A stretch of 39,288 nt of DNA from JBCAWW01 sp039024315 (lineage in GTDB: Bacteria; Bacteroidota; Bacteroidia; J057). Every line of letters starts with the position of its first letter. Position 1 is the first letter of the stretch. The stretch covers positions 1-39,288 of the forward strand of contig JBCCQN010000060.1 in the NCBI GenBank assembly GCA_039024315.1, given 5' to 3'. The position numbers were made by a program, and so were the translations under genes. The notes beneath the pieces are model-generated. The model saw only the letters and a list, made by a program, of their open reading frames with translations. It had not been told where the DNA came from and did no database searches. Positions 17,735 to 27,220 of this stretch are shown here, in pieces.

Positions 17735-17764
17735 TTAAATTTTCCAAAAAAAGGGGGATTGGGC

Positions 17765-20700
17765 TTAGTGCACTACCCAACGACTAAGATATTCTTTGTT
17801 ACCTAACTGTAGACGAATGAGATAGGTTCCCTCGCTCAGCGTTTCGTTCTCTAATCGCAAGGCCTGTTGACCTAATGTAAGGGGCTTCCTCCTGATGAGG
17901 CGGCCATGCAAATCATAGAGCCAAAATGTACCCTGCGCTTTTTCATCCCATTCCAGAATGGAAAAACTAGTACTAGGATTGGGGTACAAGCGGACGCCTA
18001 GACTTTGGCTGATTTCCAGTCCAGTGTTCAGTATTTGCACCGTATCATAGACCACACTTGAACCACAATCATTGGTTGCCGTAAGACTCACCGGAAAAGT
18101 CCCAGTTTGGGCGTAGGTGTAGATGGGGTTCATCAGTTGACTGGTATTGCCATCTCCAAAGTCCCACAAATAGCTCACTTGGCCGGCCTGATTGGTCGGA
18201 TTGACTTGAAATTGATACCTAAAGATTAGGCTAGAATCTCCTGATATGAGAATGTTTTGTGAAGGCAGATATTCACGGCTGATATTGATTGTATCATTAG
18301 CTTCACAGCCTTCGGCACTGCTTACTTTGACGGCATAAGTTCCACTTTCGCTGACTACGATACTTCCAGTGGTAGCACCCGTGTTCCAAACCCAACTTTG
18401 GCCTGCTTGGCTAGCGTCAAGCAAGATACTGTCGCAGATACTTTGATCTACTCCCAAGTCTATTTGTGGGATTTCCCCAATATTGCTGAGGCTAACAGTA
18501 TCCGTGTACGTACAATTAAGAGAATCGCTGACTGTAAATGCATATTGTCCTGCTGAGAGCCCTTGCACTGTAGGACCTTGAGCGTTCGGCAAAGCCGGCC
18601 AAAAATATTGTAAGCTCCCCGTACCACCACTTGCCTGTACGCTAATACTGCCATTGGCCTCTTCACAACTACTGGCTTGCAGATTGACCTGAGCGTTGAC
18701 CGCAGGGCTAGTACCGATACTGAATTGGATCTGATCTGAGCAACCCGCAGAATCGGTGATTTGGACTACGTAATTGCCTGCTGGGAGGTCTGTCGCGCTT
18801 TGGCCAAATTGATTGGGCTGTGTATTCCAGACAAAATTAAAGGGAGCACTACCACCACTTACGTTTGCCATGGCGGAACCATTGGCCTCTCCACATGTTG
18901 CGGAAAGCAGGTCTAGACTCGCACTAAATACGGGCGTTGTATTGATGCTAAAAGTATCTAGGCTGCTGCAACCCATCTGATCACTAAGCGTGAGAACATA
19001 GATTCCTTCGCTGAGCCCATTAGCGCTGGGCCCCGTCTGAAGCGGTTGGGTGTTCCAAGAATAAGTGAGAGCCCCTGTGCCACCGCTGGTATTGACGGTA
19101 ATACTACCGTTGGCTAGCTCACAAGTGGAGGCGTTTATCTGGGCCGATTGGACCATAGGAGTACTGCCAACTTGCACAGAATCAATAAATTGTGAAGTGG
19201 AGAAGCACTCGCCTGTAGTACTCAAAATGATAGCATAAACCCCTGCTTGATCATAAGTAAGGCTTGGGTTTTCGAGACTGCTTTGGCTGCTATCTCCTCC
19301 GGAGAACGCCCAGTTGTAGCTAAGGGCATTTTGAGATAGATTTTGCAAATCTAGGGTACTACCTTCACAAAGGGTACTATCAAAGCTAAAGTTGGCTACA
19401 GCAGGCACATCGGTAGTGTAGGCTTGCATTTGGTGCGAGAGGTTGAGACCCCAGCCTGCGCCATTATTAAAGGGATACCAAGTGCCATTGGACCATTGCT
19501 CCCAAGCGGTTGGATTTTGGCTTTCACCATCGAGATTACTCAGCAAAGCAAGGGTGTCTTGGTTGCTATAGTTTAAAGCTACCCCCGCATAGAATGCCCC
19601 ATTTAACCCGATAGGTGTTTCAAAAATTAGCTGGGTGGGACGAGCTCCTGATATATCAGACTGGATCTGAGCATAGCTGACGGTCGAAGTACCTAGGATA
19701 CTTCCAGGACTGCCGTTGGTACCATCGCTATCCCAAACTGTGATCGTGGCGATTGCATTGTTGGGGTTGTTGCTGACGGCTTTGCCGAACGCTAAGTCAA
19801 GGGCTGTGAGATAGGTCTTATTGCTATTGTTGGCAAAGAAGTCGGCCTTAGCTTGGTCAAAGAAGTCGTTATGTCCACTGATATAGCCCACTACCCCATT
19901 GGCAGTATATAGCGTTGGAGTGCCAGCACCAAAATTGTCAATGCTGTCGCATACTATTTGAGCACAACTATCAACTTGGATGTATTGACTGATATGGAGG
20001 GTATCGGTTCCATTGGCATTTTGGACGATCAAGGAAACCGCATAAGCACCGGGCGTTTGGTACTCTACCGCCGGAGATTGTAGAGTGCTGCTACTGGGAT
20101 TGCCTCCTGGAAAGGACCAAGCCCAACTACTAGGAATCCCACTAGATTGGTCGCTAAACTGGACATTTAAAGGACTACAACCTTGAGTTTTATCGCTACT
20201 AAAGTTGGCGATAGGAGCGGCATTATTGGTGGTACCGTTGACAAAGATATTGTCCAGATATAGATTGTTTTGATAGTTATTGTAGGCTTCAAAGCGAATC
20301 ACCACATTGGCTTGGCCGGCATAGGCACTCAAATCAATTTGGGGACAAGTAGGGCCGTAGCTGCCGTTGCACCAATCGTTCGCCGATGCAGGCGTAAAAG
20401 GACCACTACTCTGACTACCCGTAGCAAAGGAGGCATTGCCGTTTTCACCTCCTGCAAAAATTTTGTGAGGAAAAGTCTCGCCACAGTCAGTCGAAACATA
20501 AATCAAGAGTGAGTCTGTGCCCGAACTATTGTAGGTCCGATATGCGTATTCAAAGCTCAAACTGAGATTGCTGTAAGTACTAAAGTCAAGGGAAGGGGTC
20601 TCGATTGCGTCTCTTTGACCCGCCGCGGTATAATTGTAAAAATTGATCCAAGCAGCCTGAGATCCGGGCGTGCTCCCAGAAACGGTCTTGATTTCCCAAG

Positions 20701-22375
20701 TATTGCTATTATCGGGGTTGGAACTTGTCCATCCATTGGTGGTGAAGGTTCCAGATTCAAAGTCCTCGCTAAAAGGGAGGCTTTGCCCAGAACTATTGAC
20801 CTGAATATAGGCCTGCCTAAGGAGGGTATCGCTCCCAAAACTATTGCTCACAATCAAGCTCACATCATAGGTGCCAGCAGCGGGAAAACTAAAACTTGGA
20901 TTGGCAGATGTGGCTACACTAGGGGATGCTCCCGGAATAGACCATGACCAGCTGGTAGGGCCGTTGGTGGAAGCATCGCTAAAGAGTACGGTCGCTCCTA
21001 CACAAATTTGAGTTTGAGCTAAACTGAAGTTGGCGATAGGGGGAGCCGATGGAGCAATACAATTGAGCGATTGTAGAGCATTGATACGTCCAGCCCCTAA
21101 CTGTCCTACATAATTAGGGTTTTCGTTGTCTATATTATCCGCCGAATTGATGATACAGGTTTCGATATCAGCGGGCGTAGCGCTATTATTAAAAGACTTA
21201 AGTAAGCCACACAGACCGGCCACTAAAGGGGTGGCCATCGAGGTGCCGCTTTGATAAGCATAGGTATTATCAGCACCAGCTACCGTACTGAGGATGCTCA
21301 CGCCGGGTGCTGAAACCGTAATCCAATTGCCATAATTAGAAAAACTGGCTTTTTCATCAGTCGAACCTGTCGCAGCGACTGAGATTACATGATTATATCC
21401 TGCAGGATAGAAGGTGTTGTTGGTATCGTCATTACCGGCTGCAGCAACGAGCACAATCCCTTGAGCGTAGGCTTGGTCAAACAGATTTTGGATAGTGTTG
21501 CTAGATCCATAGCCTCCCCAAGACATACTGATGACATCTGCACCTGCGGCCATCGCATAGGCCACCCCTGAGTATCCAGTATAAATCAGTCTCGTATTGC
21601 TAGCAGTATCATAAGTACATTTTACGGACATGATTTGAATAGAGTGGCCTATAGAGGCGACTCCCAAGTTATTGTCTGTCGCTGCGCTAACGATTCCCGC
21701 ACAATGAGTGCCATGGGTGAAATTGGAATTAGTGGCAGTGTTGGGTGGATTGGGGTCATTGTCGTTGTCAGCGGGATCCCAACCGTGAATATCATCTACA
21801 TAGCCATTGCCGTCATTGTCAATATTGTCATTGGGGATTTCACCCGGATTGGTCCAGAGATTGGGGGCAAGATCTTCATGGGTGATCCTGACCGCATCAT
21901 CGACGATGGCAACCACGCTATTGGAACCCGTGTGAATATCATGGGCTTGGAGAGCCTGAATGCTGTTTAGAAACCATTGATTGGAAAGATAGGGGTCATT
22001 TGGGGTAAGAGTCTTACGTGCTAGAGGCACCCTTTCGGCGTATTCCAAATAGGGAATGGAGGCGAGCTCTCGCAGCAAGGCTTGCGTCTTATCCGTTTTG
22101 TCGAAGACGATCTCATAAGTACGATCTAGCTTGGGGCTACTCAAAGCTGCAAAAGCAGGTTTAATCTCTTGGATTTGATATCGTTGGACAAGATCTACCC
22201 ATTCCAGCGGCTTCTGATATTGATTGAGTTCGCTGACGGAATATAAACGGCGATTTTCTTTGTCAAGCACTTTGACATAGAGCCTTCCGTCGAGGTAATG
22301 AGGATGCTGATTTTGACCTAGGATAAGTTGGCTAAAGATAAAGAGCAGGCTAAGAAGCGAGAAAAGTCGTCTCAT
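17765..22375 (-). CDS. T9SS-secreted subtilisin-like protease with PKD and SprB repeats
   Basis: 1536 residues. Signal peptide about 1-20; propeptide about 25-120; S8 peptidase about 130-440 with the triad D159 (AIVDDAVRITH), H221 (THGTHCAG) and S379 (SGTSMATP). The rest is a string of beta modules: a PKD domain (about 445-530), a MAM/lectin-like domain beginning FSEDFESG, a second PKD (about 720-800), a further module, a third PKD-like domain, three SprB-type repeats (about 1075-1300), an Ig-like domain, a fourth PKD (DFGDGNTS), and a type-A sorting domain (about 1455-1536, LYPNPSTSFSILEW). The sorting domain is the T9SS export and anchoring signal. It is a cell-surface or secreted endopeptidase, and the repeats suggest adhesion or matrix attachment. 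Monocistronic. Confidence 0.93.
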   Translation of the reverse strand: MRRLFSLLSLLFIFSQLILGQNQHPHYLDGRLYVKVLDKENRRLYSVSELNQYQKPLEWVDLVQRYQIQEIKPAFAALSSPKLDRTYEIVFDKTDKTQALLRELASIPYLEYAERVPLARKTLTPNDPYLSNQWFLNSIQALQAHDIHTGSNSVVAIVDDAVRITHEDLAPNLWTNPGEIPNDNIDNDGNGYVDDIHGWDPADNDNDPNPPNTATNSNFTHGTHCAGIVSAATDNNLGVASIGHSIQIMSVKCTYDTASNTRLIYTGYSGVAYAMAAGADVISMSWGGYGSSNTIQNLFDQAYAQGIVLVAAAGNDDTNNTFYPAGYNHVISVAATGSTDEKASFSNYGNWITVSAPGVSILSTVAGADNTYAYQSGTSMATPLVAGLCGLLKSFNNSATPADIETCIINSADNIDNENPNYVGQLGAGRINALQSLNCIAPSAPPIANFSLAQTQICVGATVLFSDASTNGPTSWSWSIPGASPSVATSANPSFSFPAAGTYDVSLIVSNSFGSDTLLRQAYIQVNSSGQSLPFSEDFESGTFTTNGWTSSNPDNSNTWEIKTVSGSTPGSQAAWINFYNYTAAGQRDAIETPSLDFSTYSNLSLSFEYAYRTYNSSGTDSLLIYVSTDCGETFPHKIFAGGENGNASFATGSQSSGPFTPASANDWCNGSYGPTCPQIDLSAYAGQANVVIRFEAYNNYQNNLYLDNIFVNGTTNNAAPIANFSSDKTQGCSPLNVQFSDQSSGIPSSWAWSFPGGNPSSSTLQSPAVEYQTPGAYAVSLIVQNANGTDTLHISQYIQVDSCAQIVCDSIDNFGAGTPTLYTANGVVGYISGHNDFFDQAKADFFANNSNKTYLTALDLAFGKAVSNNPNNAIATITVWDSDGTNGSPGSILGTSTVSYAQIQSDISGARPTQLIFETPIGLNGAFYAGVALNYSNQDTLALLSNLDGESQNPTAWEQWSNGTWYPFNNGAGWGLNLSHQMQAYTTDVPAVANFSFDSTLCEGSTLDLQNLSQNALSYNWAFSGGDSSQSSLENPSLTYDQAGVYAIILSTTGECFSTSQFIDSVQVGSTPMVQSAQINASTCELANGSITVNTSGGTGALTYSWNTQPLQTGPSANGLSEGIYVLTLSDQMGCSSLDTFSINTTPVFSASLDLLSATCGEANGSAMANVSGGSAPFNFVWNTQPNQFGQSATDLPAGNYVVQITDSAGCSDQIQFSIGTSPAVNAQVNLQASSCEEANGSISVQASGGTGSLQYFWPALPNAQGPTVQGLSAGQYAFTVSDSLNCTYTDTVSLSNIGEIPQIDLGVDQSICDSILLDASQAGQSWVWNTGATTGSIVVSESGTYAVKVSSAEGCEANDTINISREYLPSQNILISGDSSLIFRYQFQVNPTNQAGQVSYLWDFGDGNTSQLMNPIYTYAQTGTFPVSLTATNDCGSSVVYDTVQILNTGLEISQSLGVRLYPNPSTSFSILEWDEKAQGTFWLYDLHGRLIRRKPLTLGQQALRLENETLSEGTYLIRLQLGNKEYLSRWVVH
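18480..19140 (-). repeat. Three SprB-type repeats in the protease
   Basis: Three copies of about 72-75 residues share the pattern 'C..ANGS....SGG.G...Y.W......G....GL..G.Y...V.D..GC'. The type is named after the Flavobacterium johnsoniae gliding adhesin SprB. The copies have diverged from each other at the DNA level. Boundaries are approximate. Confidence 0.8.
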
Positions 22376-22748
22376 ATATTCTGGTGTACGAATAGTTGAA
22401 ACGAATATCCCTTAAATAGTCCATTGTAAAAAATAAACTTATCCTTAAATATTTCACCAAAATGGCAGCTGGCCAATGTGGGATTTCAAGGGCATGATTT
22501 GGCAATTGTTGCGCTATTTTTATTGACTATTGTAGCTGAGCATCCCTACCTCTGATAGAACTCTGATCTAGTATCCGCCAAGGCTGAATATGATTTTTGT
22601 AAAACCATCACATATTCCCTTGGAACGATTAAGTCCTACGGGGGCCGTTTCCTCCTCTAATCAACTAGGAGCTCAATCCCCAGAATGGGGAAAAGAGATG
22701 CTAATCTTGAGGCTTCAACCAATAAGCACGCGTAATCAACCAGGACTT
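22376..22748. other. Gene-free stretch upstream of the protease gene
   Basis: 373 bp, AT-rich close to the protease start. A 69-codon plus-strand frame at 22590 has no signal, motif or ribosome-binding site, so I do not call it. A small TCCCC/GGGGA inverted repeat lies at 22677-22691 without a T-run on the useful side. No convincing promoter match was found by eye. Confidence 0.5.
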
Positions 22749-23249
22749 TTACTGGACCAAAACATCGATTTCTTCAGTAAGAACTACACCATTGTCTAGC
22801 TCATCAAAGCTGAGGATGTTTTGGGTACCATCATTGGTAACATATATCGTATCCCCGCCGTCGATGAGCGTTGCTTCTACCCGATAGTAGATGGGATCCG
22901 GACGATGCACCCAAGTATTACCACTGGCAAACTCATTGCCCTGCAACTCATAATTGGTGAATATGTATTGACCAATACTATCGGTAGAACCAATATTACG
23001 AGCGTTTAAGTTGGGTACAATACTTTCTTTACCTGCTGGGTTTTCCAAGACATAGGCATCATAGTTTCCCTTAAAAGGGAATAGATAAATGCGGGCCTTC
23101 TCCAATGGTTGAAAGCTATTGTCTGCTACGACAAAGTCGAGATTTGCTCTTGGAGGGATGCTGGGTAGGTCGGCCGGATCACAGGACCAAACAAATAGAG
23201 TTAGAAACAAAGCGGCCAGGGCCGATATCTTGATGATTCTGCTTTTCAT
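22749..23249 (-). CDS. Hypothetical lipoprotein
   Basis: 166 residues. The signal peptide ends in FVWSC (Cys23), a somewhat atypical lipobox. The mature part opens with a proline-rich linker (PADLPSIPPRAN), then a beta-rich domain of about 130 residues with FVVADNSFQPLEKARIYLF, resembling a carboxypeptidase-regulatory/Ig-like strand pattern, and an acidic C-terminus (LTEEIDVLVQ). No enzyme motif is seen. It lies 21 bp after the next gene, so the two form a small operon. Unknown function. Confidence 0.7.
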   Translation of the reverse strand: MKSRIIKISALAALFLTLFVWSCDPADLPSIPPRANLDFVVADNSFQPLEKARIYLFPFKGNYDAYVLENPAGKESIVPNLNARNIGSTDSIGQYIFTNYELQGNEFASGNTWVHRPDPIYYRVEATLIDGGDTIYVTNDGTQNILSFDELDNGVVLTEEIDVLVQ

Positions 23250-23270
23250 GCTTTGGTATAGGTCAACTTA

Positions 23271-24005
23271 TTATTGAAACAAGCTATCATAGTAACGCAA
23301 AATAGCGATAGCGTCTTGCTCTTGTTCCATCTTGAGACCTTCTTTTTTTAAAAAAGTCTTGATCTCGTTTTTTTGGGTTTCTAGGGCTTTGGTCCAACTG
23401 CTTCGACTGAGTCGAACGCTGGTAAATACAGGGCTACCTGCTGCTTGGACATAATATCTGCTCCGATCTATGTATTGATCTTTACGTTGATCAGAGGAAT
23501 AGGCTCCTTGATAAGTTGCAGCACGAAACTCTTTGTAGTATTGCTTGTACAAGATGCTTTTGCCCCGATATATTTTTTCTAGGGCTAGAATTTCACTTTC
23601 TCCCTTTTCCGTTACAATACTTCGGACCTCAAACTGGCGATTTATTCCCATAGAGTCCAGCAGCTCGAAGTGGTCTATCAGTTTGAAAGGGATCGTATTG
23701 ATTACCCCATTCATAGATACTTCAATTTGACTTTCACTTAGGTTGAGTACGGCAGCTACATCTTTTTTGATACCACCATTTTTCATCCAGATGGTACCTT
23801 TGGAAAATAAATTTGAAAAATAGGGACTCCCTTCAACCCCTTGATACCTGCGGTCAAAAGTTCTAACAGAACCATACATATTTTCTCCTGAAGTGAGAGA
23901 TTCGGTATTGGTTCTCCCTGCTTGGGTCTTTTCGATGGGATCGTTCTGCGAATAGCAGTAAGAAAAAAATACGACTGTGAGTAAAAGTAATGAAAGCTGT
24001 TTCAT
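23271..24005 (-). CDS. Hypothetical exported protein
   Basis: 244 residues from the ATG at 24005, which begins a normal signal peptide (MKQLSLLLLTVVFFSYCYSQ). A longer frame from 24059 would put 18 polar residues before the signal and run into the neighbouring gene's leader, so it is rejected. The mature protein has a middle section with IEVSMNGVINTIPFKLIDHF and a basic, Lys/Glu-rich C-terminus that is probably helical. It is similar in style to Bacteroidota exported proteins of unknown function and co-transcribed with the lipoprotein gene. No function is assigned. Confidence 0.7.
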   Translation of the reverse strand: MKQLSLLLLTVVFFSYCYSQNDPIEKTQAGRTNTESLTSGENMYGSVRTFDRRYQGVEGSPYFSNLFSKGTIWMKNGGIKKDVAAVLNLSESQIEVSMNGVINTIPFKLIDHFELLDSMGINRQFEVRSIVTEKGESEILALEKIYRGKSILYKQYYKEFRAATYQGAYSSDQRKDQYIDRSRYYVQAAGSPVFTSVRLSRSSWTKALETQKNEIKTFLKKEGLKMEQEQDAIAILRYYDSLFQ

Positions 24006-24031
24006 AGCATCGAAGAGATTATTTAAGTTTG
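23999..24031 (+). promoter_or_regulatory. Promoter of the epimerase-aminopeptidase operon
   Basis: TAAGTTTG (24024-24031) is a perfect TAnnTTTG -7 element. A GTTTC sequence about 20 bp upstream (23999-24003) is an imperfect -33. It lies upstream of the ATG at 24073 and downstream of the alternative start at 23977, so it supports the shorter reading frame. Confidence 0.45.
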
Positions 24032-24072
24032 AAGAAAGGCCTGTCCCTTTTGCAAGCAAAACGAGAGCTGTT

Positions 24073-25101
24073 ATGCAAATGTTGCTTCACCCATTGAAAT
24101 TAGAAATTGCACGGCCCTTCAGAATTTCACGGGGCCTGAAGACTTATCAAGAATGTCTAATCGTAGAGTTGCGTGATGAAGGCTTGTCTGCTTGGGGCGA
24201 AGCCGCTGCTCACCCTTATTTTGGGGCTGATCTCTCTCAGATGATGGCCCTACTCGAAAAGCAGCGAACTTTCATTGAAAAAAGCCCTCTCCTGCATCCT
24301 GTAGACTTTTGGAGGGAGATGCAGCCACGATTAGCCACCCAAAGTTTTGCCCTTGCGGCTCTAGATATAGCGGCAAACGATCTTTGGGCCCAAAAGCAAA
24401 AAAAGACCTTGAGAGAGGCACTAAACATCCCGCCGCTAAACGGACCTCATAGCAATATGACGCTTGGCCTTGATACTATTCCAGAACTGCTGGCTAGTAT
24501 CGATCGCTATCAATGGCCGATTTACAAAGTCAAATTGGGCGGGGCACATGATCTTGAGAGTATGCGTGCCATCAGGACCCATACAAAAGCGGTATTGCGG
24601 GTCGATGCCAATGGTGGCTGGACCTTACAACAAGCTTTGGAAATTGCGCCATTACTTCAAGAAATTGGCGTTGAGTTTATTGAACAGCCATTGCCTAAGG
24701 ATGATTGGGAGGGGATGAAAGCGCTTTATGCCCAATCTACTTTACCGCTAATTGCGGACGAAAGCTGCCAAAGCGAAGCCGATATCGAGTCTTGCGCCAC
24801 TTGTTTTCATGGTATCAATATCAAGCTCGCTAAATGTGGAGGCATTACTCCTGCTTTACGGATGATCAAAAAAGCGCGGGCCCTAGGCTTAAAGGTGATG
24901 ATGGGCTGCATGATCGAAAGTCGGATCGGCATTTCGGCCATTGCCCAATTGCTCCCTTTGCTAGACGCGGTGGACATGGATGGTGCCTTTAACCTTAAAT
25001 ACCAATATGCCGATGGAGTCGAAATCAATCGGTCAGGTCTCACTTTGCCTGCAAAATATGGCATCGGTGCCAGTCTCAATCCAAAATATCGTTCCGCATG
25101 A
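24073..25101 (+). CDS. Dipeptide epimerase (enolase superfamily)
   Basis: 342 residues from the ATG at 24073; starting at 23977 would overlap the divergent gene and precede the promoter. It is an enolase-superfamily barrel: YKVKLGG with the KxK pair K152/K154, metal ligands D178 (RVDANGGW), E204 (EFIEQP) and D229 (ADES), the second base K251 (INIKLAKCGG), and the DxD motif D301/D303 (VDMDG). The DxD motif binds the dipeptide amino group and separates dipeptide epimerases (L-Ala-D/L-Glu epimerase type) from o-succinylbenzoate synthase. The likely job is to epimerise dipeptides such as L-Ala-D-Glu from murein recycling; the exact specificity is open. It overlaps the next gene by 4 bp (ATGA). 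Confidence 0.9.
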   Translation: MQMLLHPLKLEIARPFRISRGLKTYQECLIVELRDEGLSAWGEAAAHPYFGADLSQMMALLEKQRTFIEKSPLLHPVDFWREMQPRLATQSFALAALDIAANDLWAQKQKKTLREALNIPPLNGPHSNMTLGLDTIPELLASIDRYQWPIYKVKLGGAHDLESMRAIRTHTKAVLRVDANGGWTLQQALEIAPLLQEIGVEFIEQPLPKDDWEGMKALYAQSTLPLIADESCQSEADIESCATCFHGINIKLAKCGGITPALRMIKKARALGLKVMMGCMIESRIGISAIAQLLPLLDAVDMDGAFNLKYQYADGVEINRSGLTLPAKYGIGASLNPKYRSA

Positions 25102-26858
25102 TACTTGCTCAAATTCGTCGCTTAATGCGACAAGAAGCACTGGATGCTTATGTAATTCCTATGGGTGATCCCCATCATAATGAATATTTGGCGCCTCATT
25201 GGCAACTCATCAAGGCAGTTAGTGGCTTTAGTGGTTCGGCTGGTGTTTTGCTGATTACCCAAGACTTCGCCGGCCTTTGGACAGACGCTCGCTATTTTGG
25301 TCAAGCCGAATACGAGATCGAGGCCTACGGCTTAGAATTGGTACGTTTGCAAGTGCCTCACCAACCAGAATACATTGATTGGCTGGAGCAACACTTGACC
25401 AGGGCGGCTAGGATCGGAGGAGATTTGGCTTTGTTTTCGATTCAGGCTTGGCAATCCCTACACGCTCGTCTAGAAGCGGCTTCTTTGGAACTCGTCCCTT
25501 TAGATGAGTTTTGGACACACTACTGGTTGGACCGTCCTGCCAAGAGCTCAGCTGAAATTTTTGTTCATCCTGATAAATATGTAGGAGAGAAGCGTTCTGC
25601 GAAGCTGCACAAACTCAAAACTGCTCTCCAAAAGTCTCCCGCCAATGCCTGTTTACTGACCGCTTTGGACGAAATAGCTTGGTTACTCAACCTAAGAGGT
25701 GCCGACATCCCTTACAATCCTATCTTTTTTAGTTTTTTCTGGCTATCCGCCGAACGCTCAGTCTTGTTTGTAGAACTCGCAAAAATAGGGGAGGAGCTAA
25801 AAGAGACTTTGCGGATAGCAGGGGTTGAATGTTTGCCTTACACGGCTATCCATGAATATGTAGCAGAGCAAAGGGAGCCTTTGATATGGAGCGACCCACG
25901 GAGTCTAAACGCTGCCTTATACGGCACATTAGCGCCACAAAATTGGTTGCTGAACCCCTCTTATATTCGCACTGCCAAGGCTAATAAGCATCCTGAAGAG
26001 TGCGCGCTTATTCGGGCTCGACATGATAAAGAAGGTTTAGTCTGGCTTTATGCTTGGCAATGGTGGGAGCAACAATTGCAGGAAAACGCAGTAGGGGAGC
26101 TTGATCTAGTCAACTATATGGAATCCTTAAGGGCCGAGGAGGAAGTGTACTTAGGACCCAGTTTTTCGCCCATTGTCGCCTATGGTCCCAATGGAGCCAT
26201 GAATCATTATAGCCCGTCAAAAGAGAATCAGGCGATGATTGAGCAGGGTAGCTTACTTTTAGTAGATACCGGGGGACAGTATTTAGACGGAACGACTGAT
26301 ATGACGCGGACTTTTGCCACTGGTACACCAACAGAGAGCCAGCGAAAGGCCTACACTGCTGTCTTGCAGGGCTTGATTGCGCTTAGTCGGCTTAGGTTCC
26401 CTGCGGGAACGGCGGGACAGCAATTGGATAGCTTGGCCCGAGCGGCTTTATGGCAGGAGGGGCTCAACTATGGTCATGGCACTGGTCATGGGGTTGGCTA
26501 TTGCCTCAATGTGCATGAAGGACCTCAAGCCATTGGCACCGGAGCTAGTGGGGATAAAGCTGCTCGACTCGAGCAAGGGATGTTAACTTCGGTAGAACCC
26601 GGTTACTATTTGGAAGGGCAGTGGGGGATAAGGGTAGAAAATTTATTGCTCTGTGTGGAAGACGAAAAAGCTGGCTGGCTCAAGTTTGAGAGCCTTGGCT
26701 ATTGTCCTTTGGAAGTCAAATTGATCGTTTGGGAGCAACTCAAGGATGCGGAATGGGAGTGGGTCCGTGATTTTCAAAAAAGCGTTTACCGAGGGTATGA
26801 AAAGCGAATATTGCCACATCTTAAGCCTTGGTTGCAAGAAAAAACGTTTGCAAAGTGA
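25098..26858 (+). CDS. M24B metallopeptidase (Xaa-Pro aminopeptidase family)
   Basis: 586 residues, no signal peptide, so cytoplasmic. It has two creatinase-N-like domains (about 5-310), with WTDARYFGQAEYEIEA in the first, and a pita-bread catalytic domain (about 320-540). The dimetal ligands are visible: D390 and D401 (VDTGGQYLDGTTD), H464 (GHGTGHGVG), E500 (SVEPGYY) and E514 (RVENLL). The family removes the N-terminal residue from Xaa-Pro peptides. The start overlaps the epimerase stop as ATGA, so translation is coupled; together they suggest a peptide-degradation or murein-peptide recycling unit. Confidence 0.94.
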   Translation: MILAQIRRLMRQEALDAYVIPMGDPHHNEYLAPHWQLIKAVSGFSGSAGVLLITQDFAGLWTDARYFGQAEYEIEAYGLELVRLQVPHQPEYIDWLEQHLTRAARIGGDLALFSIQAWQSLHARLEAASLELVPLDEFWTHYWLDRPAKSSAEIFVHPDKYVGEKRSAKLHKLKTALQKSPANACLLTALDEIAWLLNLRGADIPYNPIFFSFFWLSAERSVLFVELAKIGEELKETLRIAGVECLPYTAIHEYVAEQREPLIWSDPRSLNAALYGTLAPQNWLLNPSYIRTAKANKHPEECALIRARHDKEGLVWLYAWQWWEQQLQENAVGELDLVNYMESLRAEEEVYLGPSFSPIVAYGPNGAMNHYSPSKENQAMIEQGSLLLVDTGGQYLDGTTDMTRTFATGTPTESQRKAYTAVLQGLIALSRLRFPAGTAGQQLDSLARAALWQEGLNYGHGTGHGVGYCLNVHEGPQAIGTGASGDKAARLEQGMLTSVEPGYYLEGQWGIRVENLLLCVEDEKAGWLKFESLGYCPLEVKLIVWEQLKDAEWEWVRDFQKSVYRGYEKRILPHLKPWLQEKTFAK

Positions 26859-27220
26859 GGATAGGATGTAAGAAAAAATGTATTTCAGTCATGGAGGTAT
26901 ATCCAAATTATTGAAATTGTTGTATAGGGCGAGAAATCGGCAATAGTTGTTGTGTTAGGATTATGAGAGTTTTGAATACTTTTTGGGTGAAAAAAATGTT
27001 GGATCGAATATGATCCTTAACAAAAATTACTACTTTTGGAATGTAAACACGAAACTACTTCCTTCCTTCTTGCTTCATAAGAAGTCCCTGCATTCTTGAT
27101 CCTTTGGGTTAGTATCCAACTTTATTGGTGCTCTGGTATTTACAAAACATGGACAAACCCATCGTCTATGATTTTGTGGGTAGGTAATTATTTATTCATT
27201 CTTCTTTAACCTAACAAGCT
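26859..27220 (+). other. Gene-free stretch, probable leader of the DUF1800 gene
   Basis: 362 bp, AT-rich. TACTTTTG at 27031-27038 fits the -7 consensus but has no TTG at the right distance upstream. A GGATC/GATCC inverted repeat lies at 27001-27016, just before it. If this promoter is real, the leader is about 175 nt. No small gene or RNA was recognised, and no clear terminator follows the aminopeptidase gene. Confidence 0.35.

Noticed and set aside
20270..21970. Several plus-strand frames of 60-111 codons
   Set aside because: All are antisense to the subtilase gene, whose catalytic triad and domain order are continuous.
22590..22799. 69-codon plus-strand frame in the gap before the lipoprotein gene
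   Set aside because: It overlaps the end of the lipoprotein gene and has no ribosome-binding site, signal or recognisable motif.
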